Shown here: piece after piece, positions 12,283-23,377 of the stretch | How positions within the stretch are numbered: position 1 is the stretch's first letter | Layout of the letters: the number at the start of each line of letters is the position of its first letter | Source: Hofstenia miamia | Taxonomy: Eukaryota > Xenacoelomorpha > Acoela | Assembly: GCA_004352715.1 (NCBI GenBank) | Contig: SCFE01000015.1 | Location: 390,912-454,911 of the forward strand | Reading direction: 5' to 3' | Length of the DNA stretch: 64,000 nucleotides | Notes under the pieces: model-generated | The model's input: the letters and a program-made list of their open reading frames with translations, nothing else | The model's database searches: none | What the model was told of the DNA's origin: nothing | Position numbers and translations under genes: made by a program

Positions 12283-14135
12283 TTAATATGCCATTAACTA
12301 GCTTTGTTTACTTATTTACAAAGATTTTATGCATATAGAATGGTTAATTCAACATGGAAACACTGGTAACTTTGGAAGAATAAATTTATGCATTACTATT
12401 ATTCATACATCAGCTTACAATGTACTGAATAATCTGGATATCAAGTTTGGGCGTCGTGATTTCCCATGTCAACTATGAAAAATAAATGGTGATACTTCTG
12501 TGAAATTTCCCTAGATGTGGTGAAGTTCTGCCCAAAAAACATCTCATATACAATACATTATGTTTCACATTTAATTCATAAGCATGGTGAATATTTAATC
12601 CATTTTTTATTTGCAATTGGTGAAAACAAACTTGCCNNNNNNNNNNNNNNNNNNNNNNNNNNNNNNNNNNNNNNNNNNNNNNNNNNNNNNNNNNNNNNNN
12701 NNNNNNNNNNNNNNNNNNNNNNNNNNNNNNNNNNNNNNNNNNNNNNNNNNNNNNNNNNNNNNNNNNNNNNNNNNNNNNNNNNNNNNNNNNNNNNNNNNNN
12801 NNNNNNNNNNNNNNNNNNNNNNNNNNNNNNNNNNNNNNNNNNNNNNNNNNNNNNNNNNNNNNNNNNNNNNNNNNNNNNNNNNNNNNNNNNNNNNNNNNNN
12901 NNNNNNNNNNNNNNNNNNNNNNNNNNNNNNNNNNNNNNNNNNNNNNNNNNNNNNNNNNNNNNNNNNNNNNNNNNNNNNNNNNNNNNNNNNNNNNNNNNNN
13001 NNNNNNNNNNNNNNNNNNNNNNNNNNNNNNNNNNNNNNNNNNNNNNNNNNNNNNNNNNNNNNNNNNNNNNNNNNNNNNNNNNNNNNNNNNNNNNNNNNNN
13101 NNNNNNNNNNNNNNNNNNNNNNNNNNNNNNNNNNNNNNNNNNNNNNNNNNNNNNNNNNNNNNNNNNNNNNNNNNNNNNNNNNNNNNNNNNNNNNNNNNNN
13201 NNNNNNNNNNNNNNNNNNNNNNNNNNNNNNNNNNNNNNNNNNNNNNNNNNNNNNNNNNNNNNNNNNNNNNNNNNNNNNNNNNNNNNNNNNNNNNNNNNNN
13301 NNNNNNNNNNNNNNNNNNNNNNNNNNNNNNNNNNNNNNNNNNNNNNNNNNNNNNNNNNNNNNNNNNNNNNNNNNNNNNNNNNNNNNNNNNNNNNNNNNNN
13401 NNNNNNNNNNNNNNNNNNNNNNNNNNNNNNNNNNNNNNNNNNNNNNNNNNNNNNNNNNNNNNNNNNNNNNNNNNNNNNNNNNNNNNNNNNNNNNNNNNNN
13501 NNNNNNNNNNNNNNNNNNNNNNNNNNNNNNNNNNNNNNNNNNNNNNNNNNNNNNNNNNNNNNNNNNNNNNNNNNNNNNNNNNNNNNNNNNNNNNNNNNNN
13601 NNNNNNNNNNNNNNNNNNNNNNNNNNNNNNNNNNNNCTTGTTGCATGATTAAACATTGTTACAAGAAACATGGCTTAAGAACTTCATCACTCAGAGTTGT
13701 TGTGTAATGTATGCTTTTAAAATTTACACGCAATTGCTAAAGAAATTGTTGTTTTCCACCTCTTGCATATTTGTTTTGATCAATATTAACGCGGTTAGAA
13801 ACACGCACTAATGCAAATAACACATCATTTATTTGGGTTGTAGATCTATGAATTGTTTTCCTTAAAACATTACGTTGCATGTTTAAACATTGTTACAACA
13901 AACACGCCCTATGTGAAATTTATCATCAAAAAAATCAGTTTGTCTTAATCCTAGAAATCAAAAAATAAGAACTTTGTCAAAAAATTAATTTGTTCAATTA
14001 AGTTTTGTCAAAAATATTTCGTCGCTAGATGGTGTCCAATAGAATCACTTCATTTCCATGTGGTAAATAGTAATGGGGTGTTACGAGAACTTCAGGGTGT
14101 CCCATTGGGACGTTCTCGTGCCCATCTTAACTACT
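12283..14135 (-). repeat. Right terminal inverted repeat, interrupted by gap
   Basis: Inverted counterpart of 6980-8045. The sequenced parts (12283-12636 and 13637-14135) pair with about 8045-7672 and 7470-6980 of the left arm. Confidence 0.9.
12637..13636. other. Assembly gap (1000 N)
   Basis: Exactly 1000 N, so probably a placeholder. Pairing of the flanks with the left arm predicts that only about 200 bp (the counterpart of 7471-7671) are missing. Open frames spanning the gap are artefacts of the Ns. Confidence 0.95.
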
Positions 14136-14141
14136 CATGTA

Positions 14142-14285
14142 GCTTTTAGAGATCTGTCAGATCACCTATCCTAAATTGTGGACCATTTAGGTTACAGATA
14201 TGGCTAATGTATAAGGAAATAATAAATCTTTCTTTCTATATGCAACATGTACATGCACCTATAAATGATTACACTGTGATGATAT
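14142..14285 (+). repeat. Gypsy element 1 5' LTR, middle piece
   Basis: Continuation of the LTR after the Polinton-like insertion. It aligns with the LTR region of element 2 around 26170-26290 (GTGG..CTTTAAGG, GGGAATAAAAGAACTT) and stops at the ATAT target of the solo LTR. Confidence 0.65.
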
Positions 14286-15239
14286 TGTAGAATCACTCAT
14301 GGCCTACTTTTTTCGATCTTATTATTTTCGGCACTCTGAAATAGTGTTGTGTCTTTTTTGACATTTTGATTTCTTGATTCACTGCTATTTATTTATATCA
14401 ATTTCTTTTAATCAATCTTTGAATTTCAAGTGTAGTTATTTGATAGTGTTACTATTTGTCCTCTTGATTTGAATTACATGTGATTGCTCATTTTAACTTT
14501 GCAAGGGAAATTGTGCTTTCAAATTGTAAACAATTCAGGTAATAAGTTACAGATTTTTGTAATATATATCTGAATCACTGTAGCAAAGCACACAATAAAT
14601 TTAGCTTCCATCTACTGCATTTGATCTTTTCAATTTATTCTCTATTAACCTCCTTTAGATTCATCATTAAAGATTTTATAATGATAATTATTGCTTAAGA
14701 TCCAGTGACAAATTGGGAGGAAACTGCACCAGGTCTTATGTGACAAATAGCTCCTTTACAGTTACAGCCAAAATCATGGATGCTTTAGGTTATGATTACA
14801 TGTAGGCAATAACATCTTTATTCAATCTGTTCATACATGCATATAATAATTTACATTTTGCAAATATATTATGCCATTGGCGAATGTGAATGCACAGCAA
14901 TTATGTTATTTATTTACATGAGCTGAGATAACAGAACTCTGAGATAAATTGTTTATTGAGCTAGGAATTAATATTTGAGACACACAATTAGCATCTTGGT
15001 GAGTATGGATGGCTTCAAAGATATGGCTTTTTCATGATGCCATGTTAATTGGTCACTGCTGAAGTTCTTTTTGGAATGGAATTTCTCTATTTGTTAGGCA
15101 AAAATCAGTGAACCACCAATGTATGTTTTCTGTTGGAATGTGGGTCACTCTCTGCTATGGCAGACTTTGCAAACTTCAATCTAAACTCTTGAATTGCCCA
15201 GTACTGCTAGAGTAGCCAGAGCTCCCCAGTGATTCTACA
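14286..15239 (+). repeat. Solo LTR of a related Gypsy family
   Basis: It starts TGTAGAATCACTCATGGCC and ends TGATTCTACA, with ATAT on both sides (14282-14285 and 15240-15243), a 4-bp target duplication. It matches in order the LTRs of element 2 (25746 and 31805): the GGGAGGAAACTGC box, the GAGCTGAGATAAC box and the ACACAATTAGCA box. No internal retroelement sequence follows before the host LTR resumes at 15244, so this is a solo LTR left by LTR-LTR recombination. Confidence 0.75.
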
Positions 15240-15243
15240 ATAT

Positions 15244-15608
15244 TATATGATTGGTTAGCAAAAATGCATTGTAACTACATGCTAGTATTTAGTGAGCTGA
15301 GAGATAACCATGAAAATAAGATGTCTATTTTTTGAGATAGATAATAAAATGTGAGACATCTAAGGTAGCACGATTCACTAAGGTTAAGCACTTCTCCTTT
15401 TGGATAGCACTTTGGCTGGAAGCCATATGAATTGGTCATCTTGGAATTTACCTAAAAAGTCATAGTTACTTGGATGAATTACCAATGCTTGTTTTAATAA
15501 TGTTTCTATGTTAATTTAATGGAATTGGGCTGTTCTTATGAGGTCACTCTTTCAACCCATGTCAATGAGTTAGCTAGTGTAATTATAAGTCAAGACCATG
15601 ATTCTACA
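15244..15608 (+). repeat. Gypsy element 1 5' LTR, last piece
   Basis: Diverged equivalent of the 3' half of the neighbouring solo LTR (TGAGCTGAGAGATAACC, CTTTGGCTGG, GAATTGGTCA), ending ATTCTACA immediately before the primer-binding site. Confidence 0.65.
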
Positions 15609-15626
15609 TGGCGACTGTGACAGGAC
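15609..15626 (+). promoter_or_regulatory. Primer-binding site of Gypsy element 1
   Basis: TGGCGACTGTGACAGGAC directly follows the LTR terminus ATTCTACA. A TGG start at this position is what a minus-strand tRNA primer site of a Gypsy element looks like. I did not identify which tRNA it complements. Confidence 0.65.
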
Positions 15627-15888
15627 CTCCTGACATGATCCTGAACAACTATGTTACTGTCACTAGTTATTAGATGTTCTTAACTTGTTTGGTTTTGTTG
15701 TTACTTGTTTAAGTTCTTTTTTGTCTCTGTGCTTCTACTTGTTTGATTTATTACTAAATACTGCTGTATTCCCTTTTTCAGTTGTTTATTTGTGATTTCT
15801 ATAATCTACATGTTTTGTTATTTGTTGGGGAAGTGCTACCAACTGTCAATTTATCTAGTTATTTGGAAAGTATTGTTCTTATTGATTT

Positions 15889-17627
15889 ATGGATTCTAAT
15901 TGTACAGTTGTTTGTTCTCCTTGTTTTGGTACTCCTCTAACACAGAGTATTGTCCCCTGTACAAGCAGTGGTAGCCTGAACATTACCCTTTGTACCATTG
16001 GATCATTGTTTAATTTATCATTACCAAATTCTCCCATTCAAGTTTCACAGAGGAGTGATCATCAAATTTTCAATACTCAGATTACTTCAACTATTCCTTA
16101 CAGTAATCCCAGCCAAGTTTCTCTGAGGAATGCTCCACCAATTCCTGTTTGTCCTTACAGCAGTTTTAGCCATTCCAGTCAACCTACCCCACATTTGGAT
16201 GCTCATCAAATGGAAATTGAACACTTGAAATATTCATTATCTCAACAGGTTGCAATGTGAATGGAATGTGAGTGCCATGTTGAGTCTCTACAAGCAGAGC
16301 TCAACAATCAACACATTGCTTTTCAAAGAATGGAAAGACAAATGTTGGAATCCACCTTTGCCTTAGAGCTCTAGATACAGGAACTAAAATCTGCTGCCAC
16401 AATAATGATGACATTCATTCACATGAGCCTATGTCTGATAATTACATTACTCATGCTGCACTGGATGAGGCATTGGAAGATCTTGCTGAGAGAATTACAA
16501 ATCATTTTGCTCATATGGTTCAATCAAGAATTGTGAATAATCCTATAAATGCACATTTTCCACCTGAGATAACTGAAACACCTCTGAATTCTGCTTTGTT
16601 TTGTACATCATCTGCTAATTGTCACCCTACATTTGCACAGTCAGCAATGACTAATGTATCCACCCTAGGTACTGTGGCTACTCTTCAAACCTGTTATGTT
16701 TCATCTATTCCTGATCCAGTTATCATGACTGTTTTACCTATGATTAATGAGCATGTCAGTGATGTAAGCCCTTCTCATGTTAAGACAAGTAGCCAATCAT
16801 GGTATAGAAATTCTATCCTTCCTTCCAAGTTGAGTGGTGGACAACAAGTGTTTAGCAAGCACTCCATACTTCCCAAATTTACCAGGCAAATTGATGCTGT
16901 GTCTCAGTCATTCAATGAGTGGTTTTTCTTATTTGAACTCACCATGAAACAATATAGGAACTCTCAATTCCCATTATATCTTAGTGGTTTAGCATAAAAC
17001 CAGTATATGATGCTTGATCACACTATTAAAACAGATTATAAGTTGTTAGTGGGTTTCTTTGAAGATCATTATCAAGCCCCACATATTAAGCATCAATATA
17101 AGACCTTACTTTGTGATATGTCATTCAAACAAGGTTATGATATTTGGAACTATATCACCCAAGTGGAAAGGTTGTTTAAACTTAGTAGTTTGTCTGCAGA
17201 GTACTCTCACCACAATCTCTTTTCATATATTTGTCAGGGTGTTCCTCCTTACATAAGAAATCCTCTAGAGGTAAAATGCTATCCAGAAGATAATTTGCAT
17301 GAGATTATCAGGAAGAGTATTAGTGTTGTCTATATGATCCATAATTCAACTTGTATTGATAAAGATGTTACTGATTTAACTGGAGTCAAGACTAAATCTG
17401 AATTAAATAAGCCCAAGAAAGTAACTTCCTTTAAGAAGGGATTTGATATATCATCAGTTCAATGTTTTCAATGTGGAGAGAAGGGGCAACTGAAGTCAAA
17501 TTGTCATGCAAATATACAGTTAATAGCTTATGGAGAGGGATTTATACTGGAGGAACCTGAATCCCCCACTGAGAATTTAGTTGACCTGATGGATGATGAG
17601 TTAATACCACCCGAGAATTTAAATTAA
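15889..17627 (+). pseudogene. Gypsy gag, broken
   Basis: Three consecutive frames (15889-16260, 16431-16997, 17007-17627) together make a gag-like polyprotein interrupted by stops near 16258, 16372 and 16995. The middle frame contains a coiled, acidic start (L-D-E-A-L-E-D-L-A-E-R-I). The last frame holds the usual gag core (Y-x-x-L-L..M-x-F-K-Q-G..V-W-x-Y-I-x-Q) and a single zinc knuckle C-F-Q-C-G-E-K-G-Q-L-K-S-N-C, in which the expected His is Gln. The gag product would coat the element RNA in cytoplasmic particles. It lies between the primer-binding site and the protease frame, as in Ty3/Gypsy. Confidence 0.8.
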
Positions 17628-17680
17628 AAGGAGCACTGACTCCTCCAAAATGTGCACAGGACATTCTTGTCATCACTAAT

Positions 17681-18175
17681 TTGATATGGAAGAATCTAAT
17701 CCCTGTGGAGATAAATGGACATATAGTTAATGCAACAATTGATACCAGAGCTGCTGCTTCCATCATTAGCAACAAATGCTGTAAAGGCTTATGTTTCACA
17801 CAAAATGCATTGGATCCCCCAGTTGTTAAACTTATAGATGCTTCAGGAAATAAAATCTCCATGAAAGGAAAATTGTGTGATACAGCATTGTGCATCCATG
17901 CTGAGCTATTTGAAGTTGATCTCATTGTGGTGGAAACCTCAAATCACCAACTCCCCTACAACCTCATTTTGGGAAATGATTTCCTTCAACAGAATGTGTG
18001 CATAATCAATTATAAAAACAATACAATATCTATAAAAGACCAAGAAGCCACACAATTAACCACAATTCCAGAAAAAGAGATAGTTTTCATTTTAATTGAG
18101 CCAGTTTATTTGGAGGCAAGACACAGGACAAGAGCAGTTGTTTTTTTGATAACAATATCAATGGAGATGTCATGA
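17681..18175 (+). pseudogene. Gypsy aspartic protease, broken
   Basis: A 164-aa frame with retropepsin layout: P-V-E-I-N-G-H then A-T-I-D-T-R-A-A-A-S-I-I-S, where the active-site D-T-G-A has become D-T-R-A; later L-I-L-G-N-D-F-L, the conserved hydrophobic-L-G-N-D-F-L strand that closes the fold. In a working element it would cleave the Gag-Pol polyprotein. The Gly-to-Arg change in the catalytic loop should abolish activity. It ends at a stop about 370 bp before the RT begins, with further pol linker sequence in other frames. Confidence 0.82.
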
Positions 18176-18540
18176 TAACTGGACAGCTGGGCAAATATTT
18201 TAAAGGAATTTCATTTTCACCTGATTTGTGTAAAGTTCATAAAGGAAAAACCACTATAATTTTAAATGGATCTAGCTTTTCTGTTCAATTTGATGTCTCT
18301 CAATTACAGATAGTAGGTGTGCCCATTTGAGTTGAGAGTGTTAACACTTCCTGCTTGTCAATCTGCACCACTATTCATGACCTAGAAAAACCATCTAGTT
18401 CTATTAAGATCCCTACAGTAACTAGAGATACTAACCTGCATTTGGACAATGAAGAAAAACAATCACTAATTTCAGTATTACAAAGTCATAATGAAGTCTT
18501 AAATTACAGAACTATAAGTGTTGTCCAAGCCATAGCATGA

Positions 18541-19560
18541 TAAACCTATTTGATTACCAGTGTGTTGAGTACCTGAGAATCTTAAATCTGAATATGAAAA
18601 AATATTAAGTGATTTGATTGAAAGCAGGATTAATCAAGGTAGTAATAGTCCTTATGCAGCTCCAACTGTTTTCATAAGACAAGGAGAAAAATACAGGCTT
18701 TGCATTGATTCCAGAAAGTTAAATGTATCCACTGCCAAGAATTGAAGATCTCTTATACAATGCTAGTAAATATAAGTTTTTCTCATATTTGGACTTATGT
18801 AAGGCCTACTGACAAGTGCCAATGAGGTCCTCAGATATTCTGAAAACTGCATTCATAACTCTGTACAGTCTTTATGATTGGAAATATATGGCCTTCAGGT
18901 TATGCAATGCCCCAGCTACTTTCCAGCCATATGTGACAGAAGTATTGAAAGATAAAGCTAATATGCTTGAGACCAGAATATCAGCATATATTAATGATAT
19001 ATTGGTGGCAAGTGACACTTTCTCTGAAAATCTTGGCAAATTAACACATATGCTGGAATTATTACAAAAGGCTGGATTGAAAGTTAATGGAAATAAATGT
19101 TCACTGGCCCAAATGAAAGTGACATTCCTAGGGAGGGTCATTGAGCATGGAAAGATCTCTATAAAAACCAATGCAAAGGAGTTTCTTGAGAAAATGGAGA
19201 CACCAAGAAGTAGCAAAGATGTGCAACATTTGATGGGTTTCCTGAATTATTATCGAATGTTCCTCCTGGAGTTAGCAGATAAAACAAAAACTATTTCGAA
19301 TTTACTGAAAAAATCTACTGAATTTAAATGGACATGGAACAAGCAAGATGCCCTGGAACATATAAAGAATGAGCTGAAAAAAAATCCATCACTAAATACC
19401 CCCAATTATAGTAAAGATTTCATAGTAGATTTTGGGACATAAATTTATTGTTCATACTGATAATAGAAAAAATGTTCCAGAGATAAGTTGAATATTGTGG
19501 CTCAATGGATCAAGTACCTCAATGATTTCTCATTTTCTATCAGGCATCAGCTGGGCTGAT
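18541..19560 (+). pseudogene. Gypsy reverse transcriptase / RNase H, broken
   Basis: The 5' RT blocks lie at 18560-18810 in shifted frames (P-E-N-L-K-S-E-Y, then S-N-S-P-Y-A-A-P-T, R-L-C-I-D-S-R-K-L-N, P-R-I-E-D-L, S-Y-L-D-L-C-K-A-Y). The frame 18816-19442 continues with T-A-F-I-T, A-P-A-T-F-Q and Y-I-N-D, the YxDD box with its first Asp replaced by Asn, and ends with the connection domain (F-L-G-R-V-I, G-F-L-N-Y-Y-R). RNase H is mostly missing: the frame stops at D-F-G-T and resumes at H-T-D-N and then the tail R-H-Q-L-G..D/N-C before integrase, so an internal deletion removed its catalytic core. Confidence 0.85.
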
Positions 19561-20911
19561 TGCATTTAAATGCTGACTATTGGACAGCTTTGCCCAGCTA
19601 TGAGAGAGATCTTAAAAAGCCAGCAGGAGAGAAAATCCCCTTTGGATTTATTCCTCACACTGAATATGAGTTGATTCTGGAAATTAACACAGACAGAAAT
19701 GGAAAAGCAATTCTGCCAATTATGATAAGAGAAGAAATCTCTGAAGAAGAGATAATAAAACATCAGCAAAACAATCAAGTGTTATCTGAGATAATGAAGA
19801 GAATTAAAGATCCTTTTTTCCCTACCTCTCCTAAGGTCAATCAGTATTACAAAAGATGCAATTGGAAGGTAACCAAAAAGGGTTTGCTCTACACCAAAAC
19901 TCACAATAATCAACTAGCCATTCCTCAATACTTTTGATGAGATTTAGTCAGACAGGTGCATGAAAAAGGACACATTGGGAAAATCCAAACTGAAAAGACT
20001 TTTAATTCTCAATACACCATAGGCATAAGATCAGCAGTTGTGGATGTCATAGACAATTGTGAATAGTGTCTTCTAAACAACTCCAGTCATTTTCTGGAAC
20101 AATGCACCAAAATTGAGTGTTGAGTGGCTAATTAGCCCAAATGGAATCATACATATGGATTTAGAGCAATTATCATGTGACACTGAAGGTTTTCAATACC
20201 TCCTCATAATGGTAGATCATTTTTCCAAATATGCTCACATTATTACACTAGATAGTACACTAGTAGAATGAATAGCTGAAAAAATTGTTAAGGAATAGAT
20301 TTTAAAATATGGGCCCATGTGTAAATTAATATCTGATCCTGGACCACAGTTTGAAAACAATTTAATGAAGGCATTAACAAAAGAATTAGAAGTTTTGCAC
20401 AAATTCACTACTGCCTATCACTCTCAGGCCAATGGCCTGGTAGAAAGATTAAATAGGACTCTTATAAAATTGATTAGAGTGGCATTGTCCCACACTGCCA
20501 GTAAACAAGGGAGATGTGTAATAGAATGTATAGAGTTTTTGGGGTGAGTCTGTTTAAAGCCATGTTTGGTCATGAAGTGTTAACTTCACTTTCCATGATG
20601 TTTCCAAATACTCTGATAACAGTGTTGACCAGTATGTTTTCTGCCTTTTGCAAGATATGCAACAAATCCATTTGATGGTTTGTCACAACACAAACCAATC
20701 CAGTATACAACAAAAGAAGAAGTTCAATAAAAAATTACATGGGGAACCTCATAAGAGGAGCAATAAAATTTTTGCCTATTTACACTGTGTCACTACAGGT
20801 CATAATCAAGTACAGAAATTGGCAAATAATTGGCAAGGGCCTTTTATGATAGAAAAAGTGCTTGACCATAACACCTACACACTAAATAATGGTAAAATGG
20901 TACACTTCTAG
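19560..20911 (+). pseudogene. Gypsy integrase, broken
   Basis: The N-terminal zinc-binding region is at about 19940-20070 (V-H-E-K-G-H then N-C-E-stop-C-L-L; a TAG interrupts the C-x-x-C pair). The catalytic core runs from H-M-D-L-E-Q-L near 20155 through L-I-S-D-P-G-P-Q-F-E-N near 20330 to N-G-L-V-E-R-L-N-R-T near 20435, giving the D, D and E of the DDE triad. The C-terminal frame 20648-20911 has W-Q-G-P-F-M-I, the GPF/Y module of Gypsy integrases. Stops within the core and a frameshift after 20545 make it inactive. Confidence 0.85.
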
Positions 20912-22410
20912 AGGCTCACAAGAGCTCTAAAGGATATTGAGCATGTAATTATTGGTGATAATAGTGAATTTACATTAGTCAACAATGGTATCAATGTGTT
21001 TGAAACATATGAAAACTTAACCAATTTTTCTGGAGAGGATTTTAATGAGACTTAGTTTTATGAAAATGACAGTAATAATAATGACTTTAATCAATTATGT
21101 GTATTGCCCCAGAGGTGGGCTTGAGAAAACCCTATTTACAATCCCAACATTTGGGACCTTAACCTTATAACTCTATTTAGGAATGACACCCATAAGGAAG
21201 AAAAACAAGAGTTGCCAGCTCCTCTAACCCACAGAAGATTGAGAAGGAGGATGGAAGGTAGCAGAGATGATACCAAAGCCTCAACTAGGCATGGGAGATA
21301 TGTATTTCCACTTCATGAGGCTTGTGATAACAAAAGAGGTCAAAATAAAGGTACTGAGGCGATTCTTATCATGTGTGGGCAAAATGTAGATCCCCAATTA
21401 GGAGAAGAGGCAGCAAAAATGACGTCCTCATCTTCCTACTACATGGGGAGACACTTATCTCCAAGTGCATGAGCAGAGCTGGCACAAGAGACTCATAAGA
21501 CTGATAAAACACAAACTGTTTGTAATCCTTTTAGTGCATTGCAAATTGTAAACAACCCCCAATTGAGGGACTTAATAGCCCCTTCAACCTCAGTTAGTTC
21601 TTCTACCTTAACTTCTACAGTTTGCTCTAAGAAGACAGAAGACAGAAAAAAGAAGATGTCAAAAGTTGGTGATGAAATACTGCATCTGTATTTTATAGCC
21701 ACCAGGTGAGCCACAAATTTTGTTCATGATAATATTTCTGAGGAAACCCAGAACAAACCAAGATGGACATATAACAACAAGAAATTAACTTCTTCAATCA
21801 ATATAATTTGTTTTATTATTGATGCAGAACGTTGTCTGAAAGTTAACACAATCATTTGCTATGACTCCAAAATGCTTGAAGGTGTCAGTCACCTTTACTG
21901 GAGGAGTACAGTGCGCACTTCATTCAATGAAGACTTCAACATCTACAACTTATGTCAATTCCTCAACAACAGGAAAACAATAAGCAGTTTTGAATGTGTA
22001 AACATTGATTTCTCAAGTTTGTTAGTGATATATTTTTTCAGGGTACAAAGAATACAGGATGAACAGATTATGGAGCAAATAGAGATTGCATACAGAATAG
22101 CCAAAGTAGAGGGCATCTGACTTGTTATGGTTGTCTGAGAAGAATACAAAGATGAAATCTCTGAAGCAGTTGAGAGCTTACACCTCTGGATGGAGAATTT
22201 TATTATATTATTTCATTCAAGCAATCAACTGATTTCAATCTACCACACCAAGATTATTTCAGTCACCAAACTGTTATATACTGATCTTATGTTATGCAAG
22301 AAGATAACATCCCACTGGCTAGCTGTTGATCAGAAACTGATAATTGATAACTGCCACTCAAAAGATAGTCTCAGGGCCTGCTCTCTAATTGTTGCCACAA
22401 AATTAATTTG
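20912..22410 (+). pseudogene. Extra 3' frame of Gypsy element 1 (function unknown)
   Basis: Sequence between integrase and the polypurine tract. After an integrase tail extension (I-I-G-D-N-S-E-F), a region from about 21640 encodes a protein-like stretch: M-S-K-V-G-D-E-I-L-H-L-Y, then F-I-I-D-A-E, C-V-N-I-D-F, I-Y-F-F-R-V, I-E-I-A-Y-R-I-A-K-V-E, and L-L-Y-T-D-L-M-L-C-K-K-I. The same blocks occur in the same order in element 2 (28816-29500), where the frame continues for about 750 codons more. Here it is cut short near 22410. I recognise no domain, and see no signal peptide or clear membrane anchor that would make it an envelope gene. Confidence 0.6.
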
Positions 22411-22423
22411 AGCAAGGGGGGCA
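22411..22423 (+). promoter_or_regulatory. Polypurine tract of Gypsy element 1
   Basis: GAGCAAGGGGGGC immediately precedes the 3' LTR start (A)TGTACAGTCAC. Element 2 has an equivalent run of G before its 3' LTR. This is the plus-strand primer site. Confidence 0.75.
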
Positions 22424-22482
22424 TGTACAGTCACTTATGGAAATTTTGTGATTATTATTTATTATCTTTGGATTTGCAATGC

Positions 22483-23377
22483 TGGGTAACTCAAGAGTTT
22501 AGACTGAAGGTTGCAAAGTCTACCATAACTGAAAGCTACCTGCATTCCAACAAAACAGTTACATTGGTGGTTCACCAATTTCCTAACAAATAAAGAACTT
22601 CCATTCCAAAAAGAACTCCAGCAGTGACCAACTCACATGGCATCACACCAAAGCTGACCATTTGAAGCCATCCTTACTTGCCAAGGTGCTAATTGTGTGT
22701 CTCTAGTTGTAATTTCTAGCTCAATAAAAAATTTATCTCAGAGTTCTCTTATCTCAGCTCTTGTAAATAAATAATAAACATATGGCACATAACTGCTGTG
22801 CATTCACATTTGTCAACAGCATTGTATATTTGCAGTTTGTCATTATTATGTGCATGTACAAAATGAAACAATCAAATTAAAAGCAACCATGATTTGGGCT
22901 GTCACCATCAAGGAGCTATTTATCACCACAGGCCCTGTGCAGTTTCCTCCCAAATTGTTAGAATTTATCAAACTAAAATCCATGAAGAAAATCTAAAGAG
23001 GGTTAGTATATAAATACATCAGAGAAGACCAAACCTGTTTCAAGTAAGATGAATTATATTGTGCATTCACTACAAGTTCCTCAAGTATTTATTAAAGCTT
23101 TGTATATTATTTCCTGCTTAATGTTTACAACTTGCACACAAGTTCCCTCACAAAATTAAATGAGCAATTACACATAGGTTTGATTTGAGGGGATAAATAA
23201 TAAATTGTTCAAATTAACTGCCCTCAAAAATATACAAATTGATTTAAAAGAAATTGATATAAATTAATAGCATCAAATTACAAATTATGGCATCATAATG
23301 ACATAACTTTAATTTTCTGAGTGCCAAAATAATCAAAGAAAAAAATCGAAAAAATAGAGGCCCCAAGAGACTCTAGA
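22483..23377 (-). repeat. Inverted, truncated Gypsy LTR
   Basis: The reverse complement matches the solo LTR 14286-15200 over its whole length, including the GGGAGGAAACTGCA and GAGCTGAGATAA boxes. It lacks about 40 bp of the LTR 3' terminus, where it joins the first ~60 bp of the forward 3' LTR of element 1. The outer end reads CCCCAAGAGACTCTA, the inverse of the TGTAGAGTC LTR start. No target duplication is evident. Confidence 0.8.

Larger units (their letters stand above)
6980..14135. mobile_element. Polinton/Maverick-like element, decayed
   Basis: The ends are AGTAGTTAAGATGGGCACGAG and its inverse (...CTTAACTACT), flanked by the 6-bp direct repeat CATGTA at 6974-6979 and 14136-14141. The two arms (6980 to about 8045 and about 12283 to 14135) are near-perfect inverted copies for about 1 kb. 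Long TIRs, a 6-bp target duplication and 5'-AG termini are the known hallmarks of Polintons/Mavericks. The central 4.2 kb holds one recognisable frame (9875-10198, - strand) resembling a Polinton structural protein. No polymerase B, integrase, ATPase or protease is visible, so the copy is internally deleted or non-autonomous; autonomous members are 15-20 kb. It inserted into the 5' LTR of Gypsy element 1. Confidence 0.75.
6585..23377 (+). mobile_element. Ty3/Gypsy element 1 with nested insertions
   Basis: The 5' LTR starts TGTAAAGTCACTCATGG at 6585 and is cut into three pieces (6585-6979, 14142-14285, about 15244-15608; together about 0.9 kb) by a Polinton-like element and a solo LTR. It ends ATTCTACA directly before a primer-binding site. 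The interior holds gag, protease, RT/RNase H, integrase and an extra 3' frame, all with stops or frameshifts. A G-rich polypurine tract precedes TGTACAGTCACTTATGG at 22424, the start of the 3' LTR, whose first ~60 bp match the 5' LTR start. After that an inverted, truncated LTR of a related family replaces the rest. The order PR-RT-RH-INT places it in Ty3/Gypsy. It is non-functional. Confidence 0.88.

Noticed and set aside
12517-13707. Long open frames on both strands across 12.5-13.7 kb
   Set aside because: They consist almost entirely of the 1000-N gap; no coding sequence is present.
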